64,000 bases of DNA from Chromobacterium sinusclupearum. GTDB lineage: Bacteria > Pseudomonadota > Gammaproteobacteria > Burkholderiales > Chromobacteriaceae. Both the position numbers and the translations under genes were made by a program. Below, one piece after another: positions 52,284-61,096 of this stretch (the first letter of the stretch is position 1; each line of letters opens with the position of its first letter). The stretch covers positions 1 through 64,000 of the forward strand of contig NZ_PPTF01000001.1 of the NCBI RefSeq assembly GCF_002902845.1, given 5' to 3'. Below the pieces are notes generated by a model that saw nothing but the letters and a program-made list of their open reading frames with translations, was not told the origin of the DNA and made no database searches.

Positions 52284-52299
52284 TCGTTGTTCGTCTCAT

Positions 52300-52337
52300 C
52301 AAAAAAAATGCCAAGCTGTGGAGCTTGGCATTTTTTT
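52300..52337. terminator. Bidirectional terminator between glmM and alr
   Basis: AAAAAAAATGCCAAGCT/AGCTTGGCATTTTTTT: near-perfect stem with an A-run and a T-run. Confidence 0.92.
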
Positions 52338-52351
52338 GATCTTGCGCCGGT

Positions 52352-53425
52352 TCAATCCTTCAACAGCCGAGGCACCCGCGGCATGACCGCGCTCATCAGC
52401 TCGTAGCTGATGGTGCCGGCGCAGGCGGCCACTTTTTCAATCGGCACCTGAGGGCCCCACAGTTCGACGCGGCTGCCGATGCCGGCTTGCGGCAGGCGGC
52501 TCAGGTCGACTGCCAGCATGTCCATCGATACCCGGCCGACGGTGGCGCTGGCCTGGCCATCCACGGCCACAGGCGTGCCGTTGGCGGCGATGCGCGGGTA
52601 GCCGTCGGCGTAGCCGCAGGCGGCGATACCGATGCGCATGGGGCGGTCGGCGATGAAGCGTCGGCCATAGCCGACGGCATCGCCGGCTTGCAGCTGCTGC
52701 ACGCCTATGATGTCGGCGGACAACGTCATCGCCGGCTTCAGGCCAAGCTCGGCGCCGGTGGCGTCCTCGAACGGCGAGGCGCCGTACAGCACGATGCCGG
52801 GACGGCCGATGTCGCCGTGGGTGTGCGGATGGCGCAGCAGGGCGGCCGAGTTGGCGGCGCTGACCGGCAGGCCGCTCTGCGCGGCGACGGGCGCGAAGTT
52901 GGCCCATTGCTCGGCCACGCCGTAATCGTCGTCGGCCGTGGCGAAGTGGGTCATGATCGCCGAGGGGCGGACCATGGGCAGGGCGCGCAAGCTCGCCAGC
53001 GCGTCGTGGGCCTGTTGCGGACGGAAACCCAGCCGATTCATGCCGCTGTTGACCTTCAGCCACGCCTCGACCGGGCGTTCGGCGGAACCTTTGGCCAGCC
53101 AGGCTATCTGTTCTTGTGAATGGACGGCGCCGCCGATGCGGTAGCCGCCCATTGCCGCGGCTTCGGCCGCGTCGAACGGACCTTCCAGCAATACGATGGG
53201 CTTATCGATGCCGGCGTCGCGCAAGCGCGCCGCGTCTTCGAGATTGAGCAGGGCAAAACCGTCGGCCAGGTCGGCCAACGTCTTTGCTGTGTCCAATACA
53301 CCATGGCCGTAGGCGTCGGCCTTGATCACGGCGAACAGGTGGCGGGCTTGGGCATGCTGGCGGGTAAACAGAAAATTGTGGCGAATGGCCGAGAGGGAGA
53401 TTTCCAGCCGGATAGGACGAGTCAT
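52352..53425 (-). CDS. alr: Alanine racemase
   Basis: 357 residues. PLP enzyme making D-alanine for peptidoglycan. The PLP lysine is Lys35 in VIKADAYGHG and the opposing catalytic tyrosine lies in CGYADGYPR (about residue 253). GRVSMDM and the C-terminal beta domain complete the fold. A TATAAT on the minus strand at 53455-53460 is a plausible -10, but no good -35 is visible. Confidence 0.97.
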   Translation of the reverse strand: MTRPIRLEISLSAIRHNFLFTRQHAQARHLFAVIKADAYGHGVLDTAKTLADLADGFALLNLEDAARLRDAGIDKPIVLLEGPFDAAEAAAMGGYRIGGAVHSQEQIAWLAKGSAERPVEAWLKVNSGMNRLGFRPQQAHDALASLRALPMVRPSAIMTHFATADDDYGVAEQWANFAPVAAQSGLPVSAANSAALLRHPHTHGDIGRPGIVLYGASPFEDATGAELGLKPAMTLSADIIGVQQLQAGDAVGYGRRFIADRPMRIGIAACGYADGYPRIAANGTPVAVDGQASATVGRVSMDMLAVDLSRLPQAGIGSRVELWGPQVPIEKVAACAGTISYELMSAVMPRVPRLLKD

Positions 53426-53536
53426 GTCAAGAAAGCGTGAAGGGGAGGTGTGCTATTATACACCCCCGTGCTTGGACTTTAGCCGACCTGCCGCCGCCAT
53501 GTCGCCCTGACTTGATCGCCGACAGACGGAATAACG

Positions 53537-54154
53537 ATGGATACTCTGCAGATACTTTTAGACTTCTTCACCGGCTACGGATATGTCGCCGTGTTCGCGG
53601 TGCTGCTGGTTTGCGGGTTTGGCGTGCCGATTCCGGAAGACATCACCCTGGTTGCCGGCGGCGTGATTTCCGGCCTGGGTTACACCAATGTGCACTATAT
53701 GTTTGTGGTCGGCATGGCCGGCGTGCTGGTCGGCGACGGCTGCATGTTCATGGCCGGCCGCATCTTTGGGCAAAAAGTGCTGCGCTTCAAACCCATCGCC
53801 CGCATCCTGACGCAGGAGCGCTTCGAGGCGGTGCAGGAAAAATTCGAGAAATACGGCAACTGGGTGTTGTTTGTCGCCCGCTTCCTGCCGGGGCTGCGTT
53901 CCCCCATCTTCATCACGGCCGGCATGACCCGCCGCGTGCCTTATTGGCGCTTCCTGTTGATGGATGGCTTCGCCGCGCTGATTTCGGTGCCGGTATGGGT
54001 CTATCTGGGCTACTACGGCGCGGCCAACCGCGATTGGCTGATGATGATGGTGCATAGAGGCCAGGCCGGCATCCTGAGCGTAGTCGCCTTGCTGCTGCTG
54101 GGAGTGGGCTTCGTGTGGTACCGCCGCCGCCGCATGGCTTGCGTCAAAAAGTAA
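53537..54154 (+). CDS. DedA-family inner membrane protein
   Basis: 205 residues, several membrane segments. The family motif region is clear: FGVPIPEDITLVAGG near residue 29 and the FXXRFLPGLRSPIF pattern near 112, with charged residues (Glu, Asp, Arg) that are essential in DedA proteins studied in E. coli. DedA/SNARE-associated proteins act in membrane homeostasis, some as undecaprenyl-phosphate or lipid flippases. Divergent from alr. Confidence 0.92.
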   Translation: MDTLQILLDFFTGYGYVAVFAVLLVCGFGVPIPEDITLVAGGVISGLGYTNVHYMFVVGMAGVLVGDGCMFMAGRIFGQKVLRFKPIARILTQERFEAVQEKFEKYGNWVLFVARFLPGLRSPIFITAGMTRRVPYWRFLLMDGFAALISVPVWVYLGYYGAANRDWLMMMVHRGQAGILSVVALLLLGVGFVWYRRRRMACVKK

Positions 54155-54173
54155 GCACATCTTCGCGCCAAAG

Positions 54174-54205
54174 AAAAAGGCCATCTCCTTGGAGATGGCC
54201 TTTTT
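54174..54205. terminator. Bidirectional terminator between the DedA gene and the FKBP gene
   Basis: 15-bp arms AAAAAGGCCATCTCC/GGAGATGGCCTTTTT separated by two bases. Confidence 0.92.
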
Positions 54206-54222
54206 GCCGGCTGCGCCGTGGC

Positions 54223-54549
54223 TCAGCCCACCTGCAGCAGCTCCACTTCGAATACCAGCGTGGCGTGCGGCGGGATCACGCCGCCGGCGCCGCGCGCGCC
54301 GTAACCGAGTTCGGACGGGATGGTCAGCTTGCGCTTGCCGCCGACTTTCATGCCCTGCACGCCCTGGTCCCAACCCTTGATCACGTAACCGGCGCCCAGC
54401 GGAAAGCTGAACGGCTGCATGCGATCCTTGCTGGAGTCGAACTTGGTGCCGTCGGTCAGCCAGCCGGTGTAATGCACGGTGACCTCCTGTCCGGCCACGG
54501 CTTCGGCGCCTTCGCCGAGGGCCAGTTCTTCGATGATCAATTCGCTCAT
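54223..54549 (-). CDS. FKBP-type peptidyl-prolyl cis-trans isomerase
   Basis: 108 residues, a single FKBP domain without a signal peptide, so cytosolic. Conserved active-site elements [36 protein letters not shown] and [13 protein letters not shown](H)ATL are visible (quoted in part). The start at 54549 (MSELIIEEL) matches neisserial and burkholderial FKBPs; 27 upstream in-frame codons are rejected. Confidence 0.95.
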   Translation of the reverse strand: MSELIIEELALGEGAEAVAGQEVTVHYTGWLTDGTKFDSSKDRMQPFSFPLGAGYVIKGWDQGVQGMKVGGKRKLTIPSELGYGARGAGGVIPPHATLVFEVELLQVG

Positions 54550-54687
54550 GCTGATTCCTTCACGCAAATGGTTGCAACGCGGCGATTGTAGCAGCCGGCC
54601 GCCGGCTTTGTGTTTTCCCGTGCTTGGCATATAACGAAATTCAGGCCTCGTTGCCTGTAATCTTTATGCAACCCAAGGGGGTGTGCC

Positions 54688-55485
54688 ATGGATGTGCTAC
54701 ATCATGATCATGATCACGAAACGCCACATGTGCGCCCGGTGCCGCGCAAGGTGGAGCCGGCGCAAACCCTGCAGTGGTTGCGCAAGGGTTTTCGCGACTT
54801 CCAGAAGGCCCCTGCCGATTGCCTGTTCTACGGCGCGATATTCGTGCTGATGGCGTATCTGCTGGGCGCTTATGTCGATCAGGCGCCGGAATTGGTCATC
54901 ACTTTCGCCACCATTTTCCTGCTCGCCGGCCCGTTTCTGGCCATCGGCCTGTACGACATCGCCAAGCAGATGGAGGCGTTTGATGGCCACGGTAGGGTCA
55001 AGCTGCTGCACAGCGTGGCCTCCTGGCGCGTCAATATGCCCGGTTTCAGCCTGTACGCCGTGCTGCTGGCCGTGTTGGTGTTTGGTTGGTTTCGCGTGTC
55101 TTTATTGATGTTCGCGCTGTTCTACGACACCGCCGCGCTGCCGAATCTGAACGAGATCGTCGCCGACTCCTTCAACGCCGACAATCTGGAATTCCTGATC
55201 GCCTATTTCGCCGTCGGCTTCCTGTTCGCCCAACTGGTGTTCTCGGTCAGCGTGGTGTCGATACCGCTGTTGCTGGACAAGGATGTGGATACCGTCACCG
55301 CCATGATCGCCAGCGTGCGCACGGTGTATCGCAATGTGCTGACGATGGGCGTGTGGGCCGCTATCATTGTGGCGATGACGGTGGTGGGTTTCGCCACCTA
55401 TTATCTGGGCCTGATCATCATCATGCCGGTGCTGGCGCTGGCCAGCTGGCATGCCTATCGGGATTTGATCACCTTCGAGCGATGA
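54688..55485 (+). CDS. DUF2189 multipass membrane protein
   Basis: 265 residues. His/Asp-rich N-terminus (HHDHDHETPH), then about six membrane segments from residue 45 onwards. LRKGFRDFQKAPADCLFYG and the SVVSIPLLLDKDVD stretch are typical of DUF2189. No function is known. The histidine cluster could bind metal. It lies 10 bases before the dehydrogenase gene, so they are probably co-transcribed. Confidence 0.85.
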   Translation: MDVLHHDHDHETPHVRPVPRKVEPAQTLQWLRKGFRDFQKAPADCLFYGAIFVLMAYLLGAYVDQAPELVITFATIFLLAGPFLAIGLYDIAKQMEAFDGHGRVKLLHSVASWRVNMPGFSLYAVLLAVLVFGWFRVSLLMFALFYDTAALPNLNEIVADSFNADNLEFLIAYFAVGFLFAQLVFSVSVVSIPLLLDKDVDTVTAMIASVRTVYRNVLTMGVWAAIIVAMTVVGFATYYLGLIIIMPVLALASWHAYRDLITFER

Positions 55486-55495
55486 CCGCCACGCA

Positions 55496-56446
55496 ATGAC
55501 CCATAACGTCGTGTTTCTTGACCGGGACAGCTTGCCTGTCCCGGTTCCCGTTTTCAGCTTTCCCGCCCATTGCCGAGACTATCCCGCCACTTCGCTTGAG
55601 CAGATCGTCGATCACGCGATCGAGGCCGATATCGTCATCAGCAACAAGGTGCCGCTGTCGCGCGAGACCATCGCCCGGCTGCCGCGTCTGAAGCTGATCG
55701 CCATCGCTGCCACCGGCTACAACCATGTCGATCTGGAAGCCTGCCGGGAGCGCGGCGTCGCGGTGTGCAATATCCGCCACTATGGCGACCATACCGTCGC
55801 CGAACACGCGCTGACGCTGATGCTGGCGCTGATGAAGAATCTGCCGGCCTACCAGCGCGATGTCGCCGCCGGCGTATGGAGCCAGACCAAGCAGTTCTGC
55901 CATTTCGGCGCGCCCATCCGCGAGATGCGCGGCGCGGTGCTGGGCATTGTCGGCTCCGGCGGCATCGGTAGCCAGCTGGCGGGCATGGCGCGCGCCTTCG
56001 GCATGGAGGTGCTGTTTGCCGAGCGCAAAGGCTTGGCGCAGGCGAGGGAGGGGCGGGTGCCGTTCGGCGAGGCGCTGGCGCGCTCTGACGTGATCTCGCT
56101 GCATTGCCCCTTGACCGACGAGACGCGCGGCATGATCGCCCAGCCGGAGCTGATGGCGATGAAGCCGGGCGCCATCCTGATCAATACCGCCCGAGGCGGC
56201 CTGGTGGACGAGGCCGATCTGGTGGCCGCACTGAAGTACGGCCAACTAGGGGGCGCCGGCTTCGACGTGCTGAGCGTGGAGCCGCCCGCGCCGGACAATC
56301 CGCTGTTGAAGGCCAGGTTGCCGAATCTGATCGTCACGCCGCACGTCGGCTGGGCCAGCGGCGAGGCGATGGGCCGGCTGGCGGCGCAGCTGGTGGACAA
56401 CATCGAGGCCTTTGTCCGCGGCGAGCCGGCCAACCGTCTGGTGTGA
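55496..56446 (+). CDS. D-2-hydroxyacid dehydrogenase (glycerate dehydrogenase-like)
   Basis: 316 residues. NAD(P)-dependent interconversion of a 2-keto acid and a D-2-hydroxy acid, most likely hydroxypyruvate/glycerate by overall resemblance to HprA. Nucleotide site GIVGSGGIGSQLA (about 149-161), catalytic Arg in NTARGGLVDE, Glu in SVEPP, and His in TPHVGWAS (about 282). The exact substrate is not fixed by sequence. Confidence 0.88.
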   Translation: MTHNVVFLDRDSLPVPVPVFSFPAHCRDYPATSLEQIVDHAIEADIVISNKVPLSRETIARLPRLKLIAIAATGYNHVDLEACRERGVAVCNIRHYGDHTVAEHALTLMLALMKNLPAYQRDVAAGVWSQTKQFCHFGAPIREMRGAVLGIVGSGGIGSQLAGMARAFGMEVLFAERKGLAQAREGRVPFGEALARSDVISLHCPLTDETRGMIAQPELMAMKPGAILINTARGGLVDEADLVAALKYGQLGGAGFDVLSVEPPAPDNPLLKARLPNLIVTPHVGWASGEAMGRLAAQLVDNIEAFVRGEPANRLV

Positions 56447-56500
56447 CGGCGGGGCTTTGAGCCTGTTGATGCGAGTTGGACGTTAAGCGGCGCGCAGGCT

Positions 56501-56980
56501 TTAATCCGGGATATCGTTGGGATTGACCCGCGGCTGCTCTTCTTCGCCCATGCCCAGCTTGCCGCGCGCGCAGGATATATAGCGATTGACATCCGGTCCG
56601 CCGCCATAGCGCTGGGCATGCCAGATCATCTCGCCCAGGCACTCCATCAACTCATGCTGGGCGCGGTGTTCGTCGCCATGGCGCAGCGCCAGCTGGGCAT
56701 ACAAGGCGCGGATGCCGAAGGGTTGATCGATGGAGCGCTGCTCAGCGATGGCCACATGCAGGCCCAGATGCAGGAAGGGATTGGTCTCCCCCATGTCCGG
56801 CGTCCACTCTTGCTCCATGAAGGCATCCGGATTTTCCAGGATGGGATGATACTCCGGGTGGTCTATAAGAATGGATAGGACGATTTGTTCCAGATCGGAC
56901 AAGGGCTGGCCGGACTTGGACTTGCTCCAGGTGTCGAAGAAGAAACGGCGGGCGTCCTGGCGGCTGGGGTTGAACAACAT
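56501..56980 (-). CDS. DUF1841 family protein
   Basis: 159 residues, no signal or membrane segment. Starts MLFNPSRQDARRFFFDTW, contains HPEYHPILENP and ends with a GLGMGEEE-like tail; the HLGLHVAIAEQRSIDQP(F)GI stretch is strongly conserved in DUF1841 (quoted in part). No known function. Divergent from the glutathione peroxidase gene. Confidence 0.85.
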   Translation of the reverse strand: MLFNPSRQDARRFFFDTWSKSKSGQPLSDLEQIVLSILIDHPEYHPILENPDAFMEQEWTPDMGETNPFLHLGLHVAIAEQRSIDQPFGIRALYAQLALRHGDEHRAQHELMECLGEMIWHAQRYGGGPDVNRYISCARGKLGMGEEEQPRVNPNDIPD

Positions 56981-57105
56981 CGGTGAAGACCTCGGGCGGT
57001 AACGGGGCGGATGGCGGCGCGGGCGCGTCGCGGCATCCGGCTCAGGAATCAGGGTCGCAGGCGGCTGCCTTGCAGGCTGCGGCATTATACGGGACGGAGG
57101 ATGCC

Positions 57106-57585
57106 ATGACCACGCTCTACGATTTTAGCGCGAAGCGGGCGGACGGCGCCGAACAGGCGCTTTCCGCCTATGCGGGCACCGTGGCCTTGTTGGTGAATAC
57201 CGCCAGCGAATGCGGCTATACCCGGCAATATGCCGGCCTGCAGGAGCTGCACGATTATTTTTCCGGCCAGGGTTTCAGCGTGCTCGGTTTCCCTTGCAAT
57301 CAGTTTGGCGGCCAGGAGCCGGGCGGCGAGGAGGAAATCGTCGCCTTCTGCCAGGGACGCTTCGGCGTGAGCTTTCCGCTGTTCGCCAAATTGGAAGTCA
57401 ATGGCGAAGCCGCCCATCCGCTGTGGCGCTGGCTTACCCAGGCCGATTCCGATCATCCGCATCCGGTCAAATGGAACTTCACCAAGTTTCTGATCGATGG
57501 ACGCGGCAGGGTGGTGAAGCGCTACGAACCGGCGGTGGAGCCGCATGAGCTGATGGAGGACATCAAAGCGCTGCTGGCGCGATAG
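57106..57585 (+). CDS. Glutathione peroxidase family protein (Cys type)
   Basis: 159 residues. Thioredoxin-fold peroxidase; most bacterial members use thioredoxin. Peroxidatic Cys36 in NTASECGYTRQY, then the Gln site in FPCNQFGGQEPG, and Trp/Asn in VKWNFTKFLID. The resolving-Cys region (FCQGRFGVSFPLF) is present. Start at 57106 after GGACGGAGG. No signal peptide, so cytosolic. Confidence 0.94.
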   Translation: MTTLYDFSAKRADGAEQALSAYAGTVALLVNTASECGYTRQYAGLQELHDYFSGQGFSVLGFPCNQFGGQEPGGEEEIVAFCQGRFGVSFPLFAKLEVNGEAAHPLWRWLTQADSDHPHPVKWNFTKFLIDGRGRVVKRYEPAVEPHELMEDIKALLAR

Positions 57586-57600
57586 GCCGCGCAAAACGCA

Positions 57601-57624
57601 AACGACCCGCGTCGGCGGGTCGTT
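57601..57624. terminator. Bidirectional terminator between the peroxidase gene and trmB
   Basis: AACGACCCGC/GCGGGTCGTT 10-bp perfect stem with 4-nt loop. On the minus strand it is followed by TTTGCGTTTT. Confidence 0.78.
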
Positions 57625-57645
57625 GTGGAGCCGTCCAGGACGGGC

Positions 57646-58326
57646 TTATTTGCGTCGGAAGATCACATCCCACACGCCGTGGCCCAGCTTGATGCCGCGC
57701 GCTTCGAACTTGGTCAGCGGGCGGTAGTCCGGGCGCGGCGCATAGCCGTCGGCGGTGTTTTCCAGATCGGCGTTGCCATTCAGCACTTCCAGAATCTGGA
57801 TGGCGTAGTCTTCCCAGTCCGTTGCCGCGTGGAAGTAGCCGCCGGGCTTCAGCTTGCTGGCCAGTTTGGCCACCAGCGGCGACTGGATCAGACGGCGTTT
57901 GTTATGGCGTTTTTTATGCCACGGGTCCGGGAAGAAAATATGCACCCCGTCCAGGCAGCCGTCAGGCAGCATATTGTCCAGCACTTCTACCGCGTCGTGG
58001 CGCATCAGACGCAGGTTGGTCAGCTCTTTTTCCGCGATCAGCTTGCACAGATTGCCGACGCCGGGGCCGTGCACTTCTATGCCCAGATAGTCCTTGTCCG
58101 GATTGGCGGCGGCGATTTCGGCTGTGGCGCCGCCCATGCCAAAGCCGATTTCCAGGATTTTCGGCGCGGCGCGGCCGAAGGCCTGTTCCAGGTCGATCGC
58201 CTCGGGGCGGTACTCAATGCCCCATTTGGGCATGCCTTCGTCCATGGCGCGCTGCTGTGCCGTGGACAAATGGCCCTGCCGCAGCACAAAGCTGCGGATC
58301 GAGCGTTTGAAATCCGGATTTTCCAT
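57646..58326 (-). CDS. trmB: tRNA (guanine46-N7)-methyltransferase
   Basis: 226 residues. SAM-dependent m7G46 methylation in the tRNA variable loop. SAM site [12 protein letters not shown] (about 63-74), [17 protein letters not shown] (catalytic Asp region) and TDWEDYA are diagnostic. The start at 58326 ([18 protein letters not shown]) is the family start; the much longer upstream reading overlaps the next gene. Confidence 0.96.
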   Translation of the reverse strand: MENPDFKRSIRSFVLRQGHLSTAQQRAMDEGMPKWGIEYRPEAIDLEQAFGRAAPKILEIGFGMGGATAEIAAANPDKDYLGIEVHGPGVGNLCKLIAEKELTNLRLMRHDAVEVLDNMLPDGCLDGVHIFFPDPWHKKRHNKRRLIQSPLVAKLASKLKPGGYFHAATDWEDYAIQILEVLNGNADLENTADGYAPRPDYRPLTKFEARGIKLGHGVWDVIFRRK

Positions 58327-58363
58327 TTTGCTGGCCTGCTGAAAACTCAAAAAAACCGCGATG

Positions 58364-59290
58364 TTACCGAATCTCGGCTTGGCTTGCGAGTATTGCCGCG
58401 CGCCGGGCCGGATCTTGTCGCAATGCCGCCAGGTAATCCAGCACGCTGGGCCAGCGCAGCGCGACGCCAAGCTCGCGCAGGACCCGGCGGTTGTCCAGCC
58501 GGCGCGACTCGCCCAGAAAAGACCATTGCTGCGGCGAAACGCTGGCCTTGACCGCCTCGCGCGGCAGCTGCGGCGGGCAGGGCAGGTCCAGCGTTTCGGC
58601 CAGCGCCCGATACCAGCGGCTGACCGGCAGCGGCAACGCATCGCAGGCGTTATAGACGCGGATGCCGTGGCGGCGGGACAGAGCCGCCACGCACAGCCGC
58701 GCCAGGTCGTCGGCGTGGATGTGGTTGCTCCAGCTGTCTTCGGCGTCCGCTATCAACGGCGTTTGATTGAACAGGCGCGACAGCGGCAGCCTGTCGTCGG
58801 CGTAGATGCCGGGCGCGCGCAGGATGGTCAGCGCGCAGCCATGACGGATGGCGAAGCGGCGCAAGGCAGCTTCGGCGTCGGCCCGTCGCCAGGCGCGCTC
58901 GTTGCGCGGCCGCAGCGCCGCGGTCTCATCCAGCCAGCGGCCTGTGGCGTCGCCATACACGCCGCTGGTGCTGATGTACACCCATTGCTGTGGTATGCTG
59001 TCCGCTTTTGCCAGCGCGTACAATAACTTGCGCGTGCGCGGGTCGGTCCGGCCATGGCCGGGCGGCGGCGCGCACAGCAAGGCGGCATCGGCCAGCCCGG
59101 CCAGACGAGCCAGGCTGGCGTGGTTGTCCAGATCGGCATGCAGCGGCACGGCGCCCAGCGCGCGCCAGCGCGAGGCTGCATCGGCGGAGCGGCATAGCGC
59201 CAGCACCCGCCAGTGGCCGCGCAGCAGCGGCATGGCGCGCCGGGCGACATCGCCGGCGCCTATGATGAGCAAGGTACGCATGGTGTGCAT
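58364..59290 (-). CDS. NAD(P)-binding Rossmann-fold protein (SDR/epimerase-like, YeeZ-type)
   Basis: 308 residues. Extended-SDR fold: N-terminal nucleotide site [17 protein letters not shown] (GxGxxA variant), [10 protein letters not shown] with the catalytic-type Ser/Thr and Tyr, and NHIHADDLA. It resembles E. coli YeeZ-type sugar epimerase-like proteins; no substrate is known. An ATG three codons in (59281) is an equally good start. It lies 37 bases upstream of trmB on the same strand and probably shares its transcript. Confidence 0.82.
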   Translation of the reverse strand: MHTMRTLLIIGAGDVARRAMPLLRGHWRVLALCRSADAASRWRALGAVPLHADLDNHASLARLAGLADAALLCAPPPGHGRTDPRTRKLLYALAKADSIPQQWVYISTSGVYGDATGRWLDETAALRPRNERAWRRADAEAALRRFAIRHGCALTILRAPGIYADDRLPLSRLFNQTPLIADAEDSWSNHIHADDLARLCVAALSRRHGIRVYNACDALPLPVSRWYRALAETLDLPCPPQLPREAVKASVSPQQWSFLGESRRLDNRRVLRELGVALRWPSVLDYLAALRQDPARRAAILASQAEIR

Positions 59291-59320
59291 TTTAGCCAGA
59301 ATTCAGGATTGAGATACGAC

Positions 59321-60349
59321 ATGACTTGCCAGGTGAAAGTGCTCCCGAGCGGGCATACATTCGGTGTGGAAGCGCACGAAACGATTCTTGAGGCCGCCCT
59401 GCGTCAGGGCGTGGGCCTGCCATACGGCTGTCGCGACGGCGCTTGCGGCGCTTGCAAAGGCAAGGTCGTGGAAGGCGAGGTCAGCCAGGACGGTTTCCAG
59501 GAAAAGGCCTTGACCTCGGCCGAGCAGGCCCAGGGCATGGCTTTGTTCTGCTGCGCGCGGCCGCAGGGTGACGTCAGCATCGAGGTGCGCGAAGTGACCG
59601 GCATGGGCGACATTCAGATCAAGACGCTGCCGTGCCGCGTGGAAAAAATCGAGAAAATCCACGACGTGGCGGTGCTGAAGCTGAAGCTGCCGGTGTCGGA
59701 GCGTCTGCAGTTCCGCGCCGGCCAGTACATTGATATTTTGATGAAGGATGGCAAGAAGCGCAGCTTCTCCATCGCCAACGCGCCGCACGACGATGCTTTC
59801 CTGGAACTGCATATCCGCCATCAGCCGGGCGGCTCGTTCTCCGAGTATGTGTTCCATGAGATGAAGGAGCGCGAGATCATGCGCTTCAAGGGGCCGATGG
59901 GTTCGTTCTTCCTGCGCGAAGAGTCTGACAAGCCCATCATCTTCATCGCCAGCGGCACCGGCTTCGCGCCGGTCAAGGGCATCATCGAGCATGCCATCCA
60001 GCATGGCATCACCCGGCCGATCACTTTCTATTGGGGCGCCCGCACCAAGGCGGATTTGTACATGGCGGAATTGGCCGAAGGCTGGGCCGCCGCTCATCCG
60101 CACATCCAATATATCCCGGTGCTGTCGGAAGCCTTGCCGGAAGACAACTGGACGGGCCGCACCGGCTTTGTGCACCAGGCGGTGCTGGAAGACTTCTCCG
60201 ATCTGTCCGGTCATCAGGTGTACGCCTGCGGCGCGCCGGTGATGGTGGAGGCGGCGCATGGCACCTTCACGCGTGAGCGCGGCTTGCCGGAGGATGAGTT
60301 CTTTTCCGATGCCTTCTTCCTGGCCAAGGACATGGGCGGCGGAAAGTAG
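59321..60349 (+). CDS. 2Fe-2S ferredoxin-NAD(P)H flavin reductase
   Basis: 342 residues. The N-terminal plant-type ferredoxin domain has cluster ligands in CRDGACGACKGKV and a later FCCARP, followed by an FAD domain (RSFSIAN) and an NAD domain (GTGFAPVKGIIEHA, YWGAR, YACGAPVMVEA). Databases often label this layout CDP-6-deoxy-hexulose reductase or AscD, but no deoxysugar genes are nearby; a general ferredoxin or flavin reductase role is more cautious. Start at 59321; upstream codons overlap the divergent gene. Confidence 0.88.
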   Translation: MTCQVKVLPSGHTFGVEAHETILEAALRQGVGLPYGCRDGACGACKGKVVEGEVSQDGFQEKALTSAEQAQGMALFCCARPQGDVSIEVREVTGMGDIQIKTLPCRVEKIEKIHDVAVLKLKLPVSERLQFRAGQYIDILMKDGKKRSFSIANAPHDDAFLELHIRHQPGGSFSEYVFHEMKEREIMRFKGPMGSFFLREESDKPIIFIASGTGFAPVKGIIEHAIQHGITRPITFYWGARTKADLYMAELAEGWAAAHPHIQYIPVLSEALPEDNWTGRTGFVHQAVLEDFSDLSGHQVYACGAPVMVEAAHGTFTRERGLPEDEFFSDAFFLAKDMGGGK

Positions 60350-60371
60350 ACAAGCTGCTGATCTGTATATG

Positions 60372-60403
60372 AAAAGCCCCAGGCATAGACCTGGCGCTTT
60401 TTG
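60372..60403 (+). terminator. Intrinsic terminator after the 2Fe-2S reductase gene
   Basis: AAAAGC(C)CCAGG/CCTGG(C)GCTTTTT hairpin, with the T-run at its right end. Confidence 0.82.
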
Positions 60404-60427
60404 TTTGTCATGCCAGGATGCATCGGA

Positions 60428-60468
60428 TTGACATGGGTCAATTTCAACATCGCCAAAGTGGTTATTAT
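60428..60468 (+). promoter_or_regulatory. FNR/ANR box and -10 of the DUF3149 gene
   Basis: TTGAC-ATGG-GTCAA (60428-60441) is a perfect dyad matching the FNR/ANR half-site pattern. A -10 TATTAT lies at 60463-60468, giving a start near 60475 and placing the box centre at about -41, the classic class II activating position. No -35 is needed in this arrangement. Confidence 0.65.
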
Positions 60469-60514
60469 GTCGTTGGCAAGGGCGCTAAGGCGCAGAACCT
60501 GCGAGGAGAACACG

Positions 60515-60646
60515 ATGGAGCTGCTGACCCTGATGGTATCGGACGATGTGGGCCGCCTCAGTCTGTTGACGATAGTGGTGGCTACGCTGGTAGTGATCGG
60601 CGCGGTTTGGGTGATCTTCAAGAACATCAACAAGCCGGGCAAGTAA
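60515..60646 (+). CDS. Small DUF3149-type single-pass membrane protein
   Basis: 43 residues: MELLTLMVSDDVGRLSLL, then a membrane helix (about 16-36), then NINKPGK. The Asp-Val-Gly-Leu-Ser pattern before the helix is typical of DUF3149 proteins of betaproteobacteria. A strong GAGGAGA lies 8 bases upstream. Monocistronic, with an FNR/ANR-type promoter before it and a strong terminator after it, so it is probably made under oxygen limitation. Function unknown; small proteins of this kind often bind larger membrane complexes. Confidence 0.82.
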   Translation: MELLTLMVSDDVGRLSLLTIVVATLVVIGAVWVIFKNINKPGK

Positions 60647-60691
60647 GGATTCATTCCCGTAGTTTTGGCATTTCCTCTTGATGTGTGTGTT

Positions 60692-60727
60692 GGCGGATAC
60701 GGTGGTGGGCCGTATCCGCCTTTTTTT
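60692..60727 (+). terminator. Intrinsic terminator of the DUF3149 gene
   Basis: 11-bp perfect stem GGCGGATACGG/CCGTATCCGCC (60692-60702, 60710-60720) followed by seven T. Confidence 0.92.
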
Positions 60728-60972
60728 CTCCTGTCGCGCGGGAGCGCGCCTGCTATCCTTCAAGTCCATGATTGATTTGTAAATTTTCCGCAGTTTTTGC
60801 GCTGGATCATATTGTCCGCCATCCCGCCTTTTCTTTCCATTCAGACTTTCTATCTTGAATGTTGTTGCTGAGCCGGCCGCTGTTTTTATGACTTTTCGCC
60901 GTATCGCATGACGCCTTGTTGCAAGCTTTAGTCGCATCCGCCGTAGGTCGGCATTTTGTCCATCATGAGCGC
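60728..60972. other. Intergenic region upstream of the arc operon
   Basis: Moderately AT-rich stretch between a terminator and the ANR box of arcD. No gene or hairpin of note. It may hold further control sites, for example for an arginine-responsive regulator, but I recognise none. Confidence 0.4.
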
Positions 60973-60986
60973 TTGATGTAAGTCAA
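60973..60986 (+). promoter_or_regulatory. FNR/ANR box of the arcDA operon
   Basis: TTGAT-GTAA-GTCAA matches 9 of 10 conserved FNR/ANR positions. Candidate -10 elements TATACC (61027-61032) or CATAAT (61032-61037) put the box centre around -60 to -64, a class I position. ADI operons of Pseudomonas are ANR-dependent, which supports the call. Confidence 0.6.
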
Positions 60987-61096
60987 TCGAGCCGACGACT
61001 CGTCTGGAGACCCTGAATTAACGGGGTATACCATAATTTCAGATGATAAGAATTTAATAATGAATAACGGTTTACATCCCTGATCGGAGAATGAAA

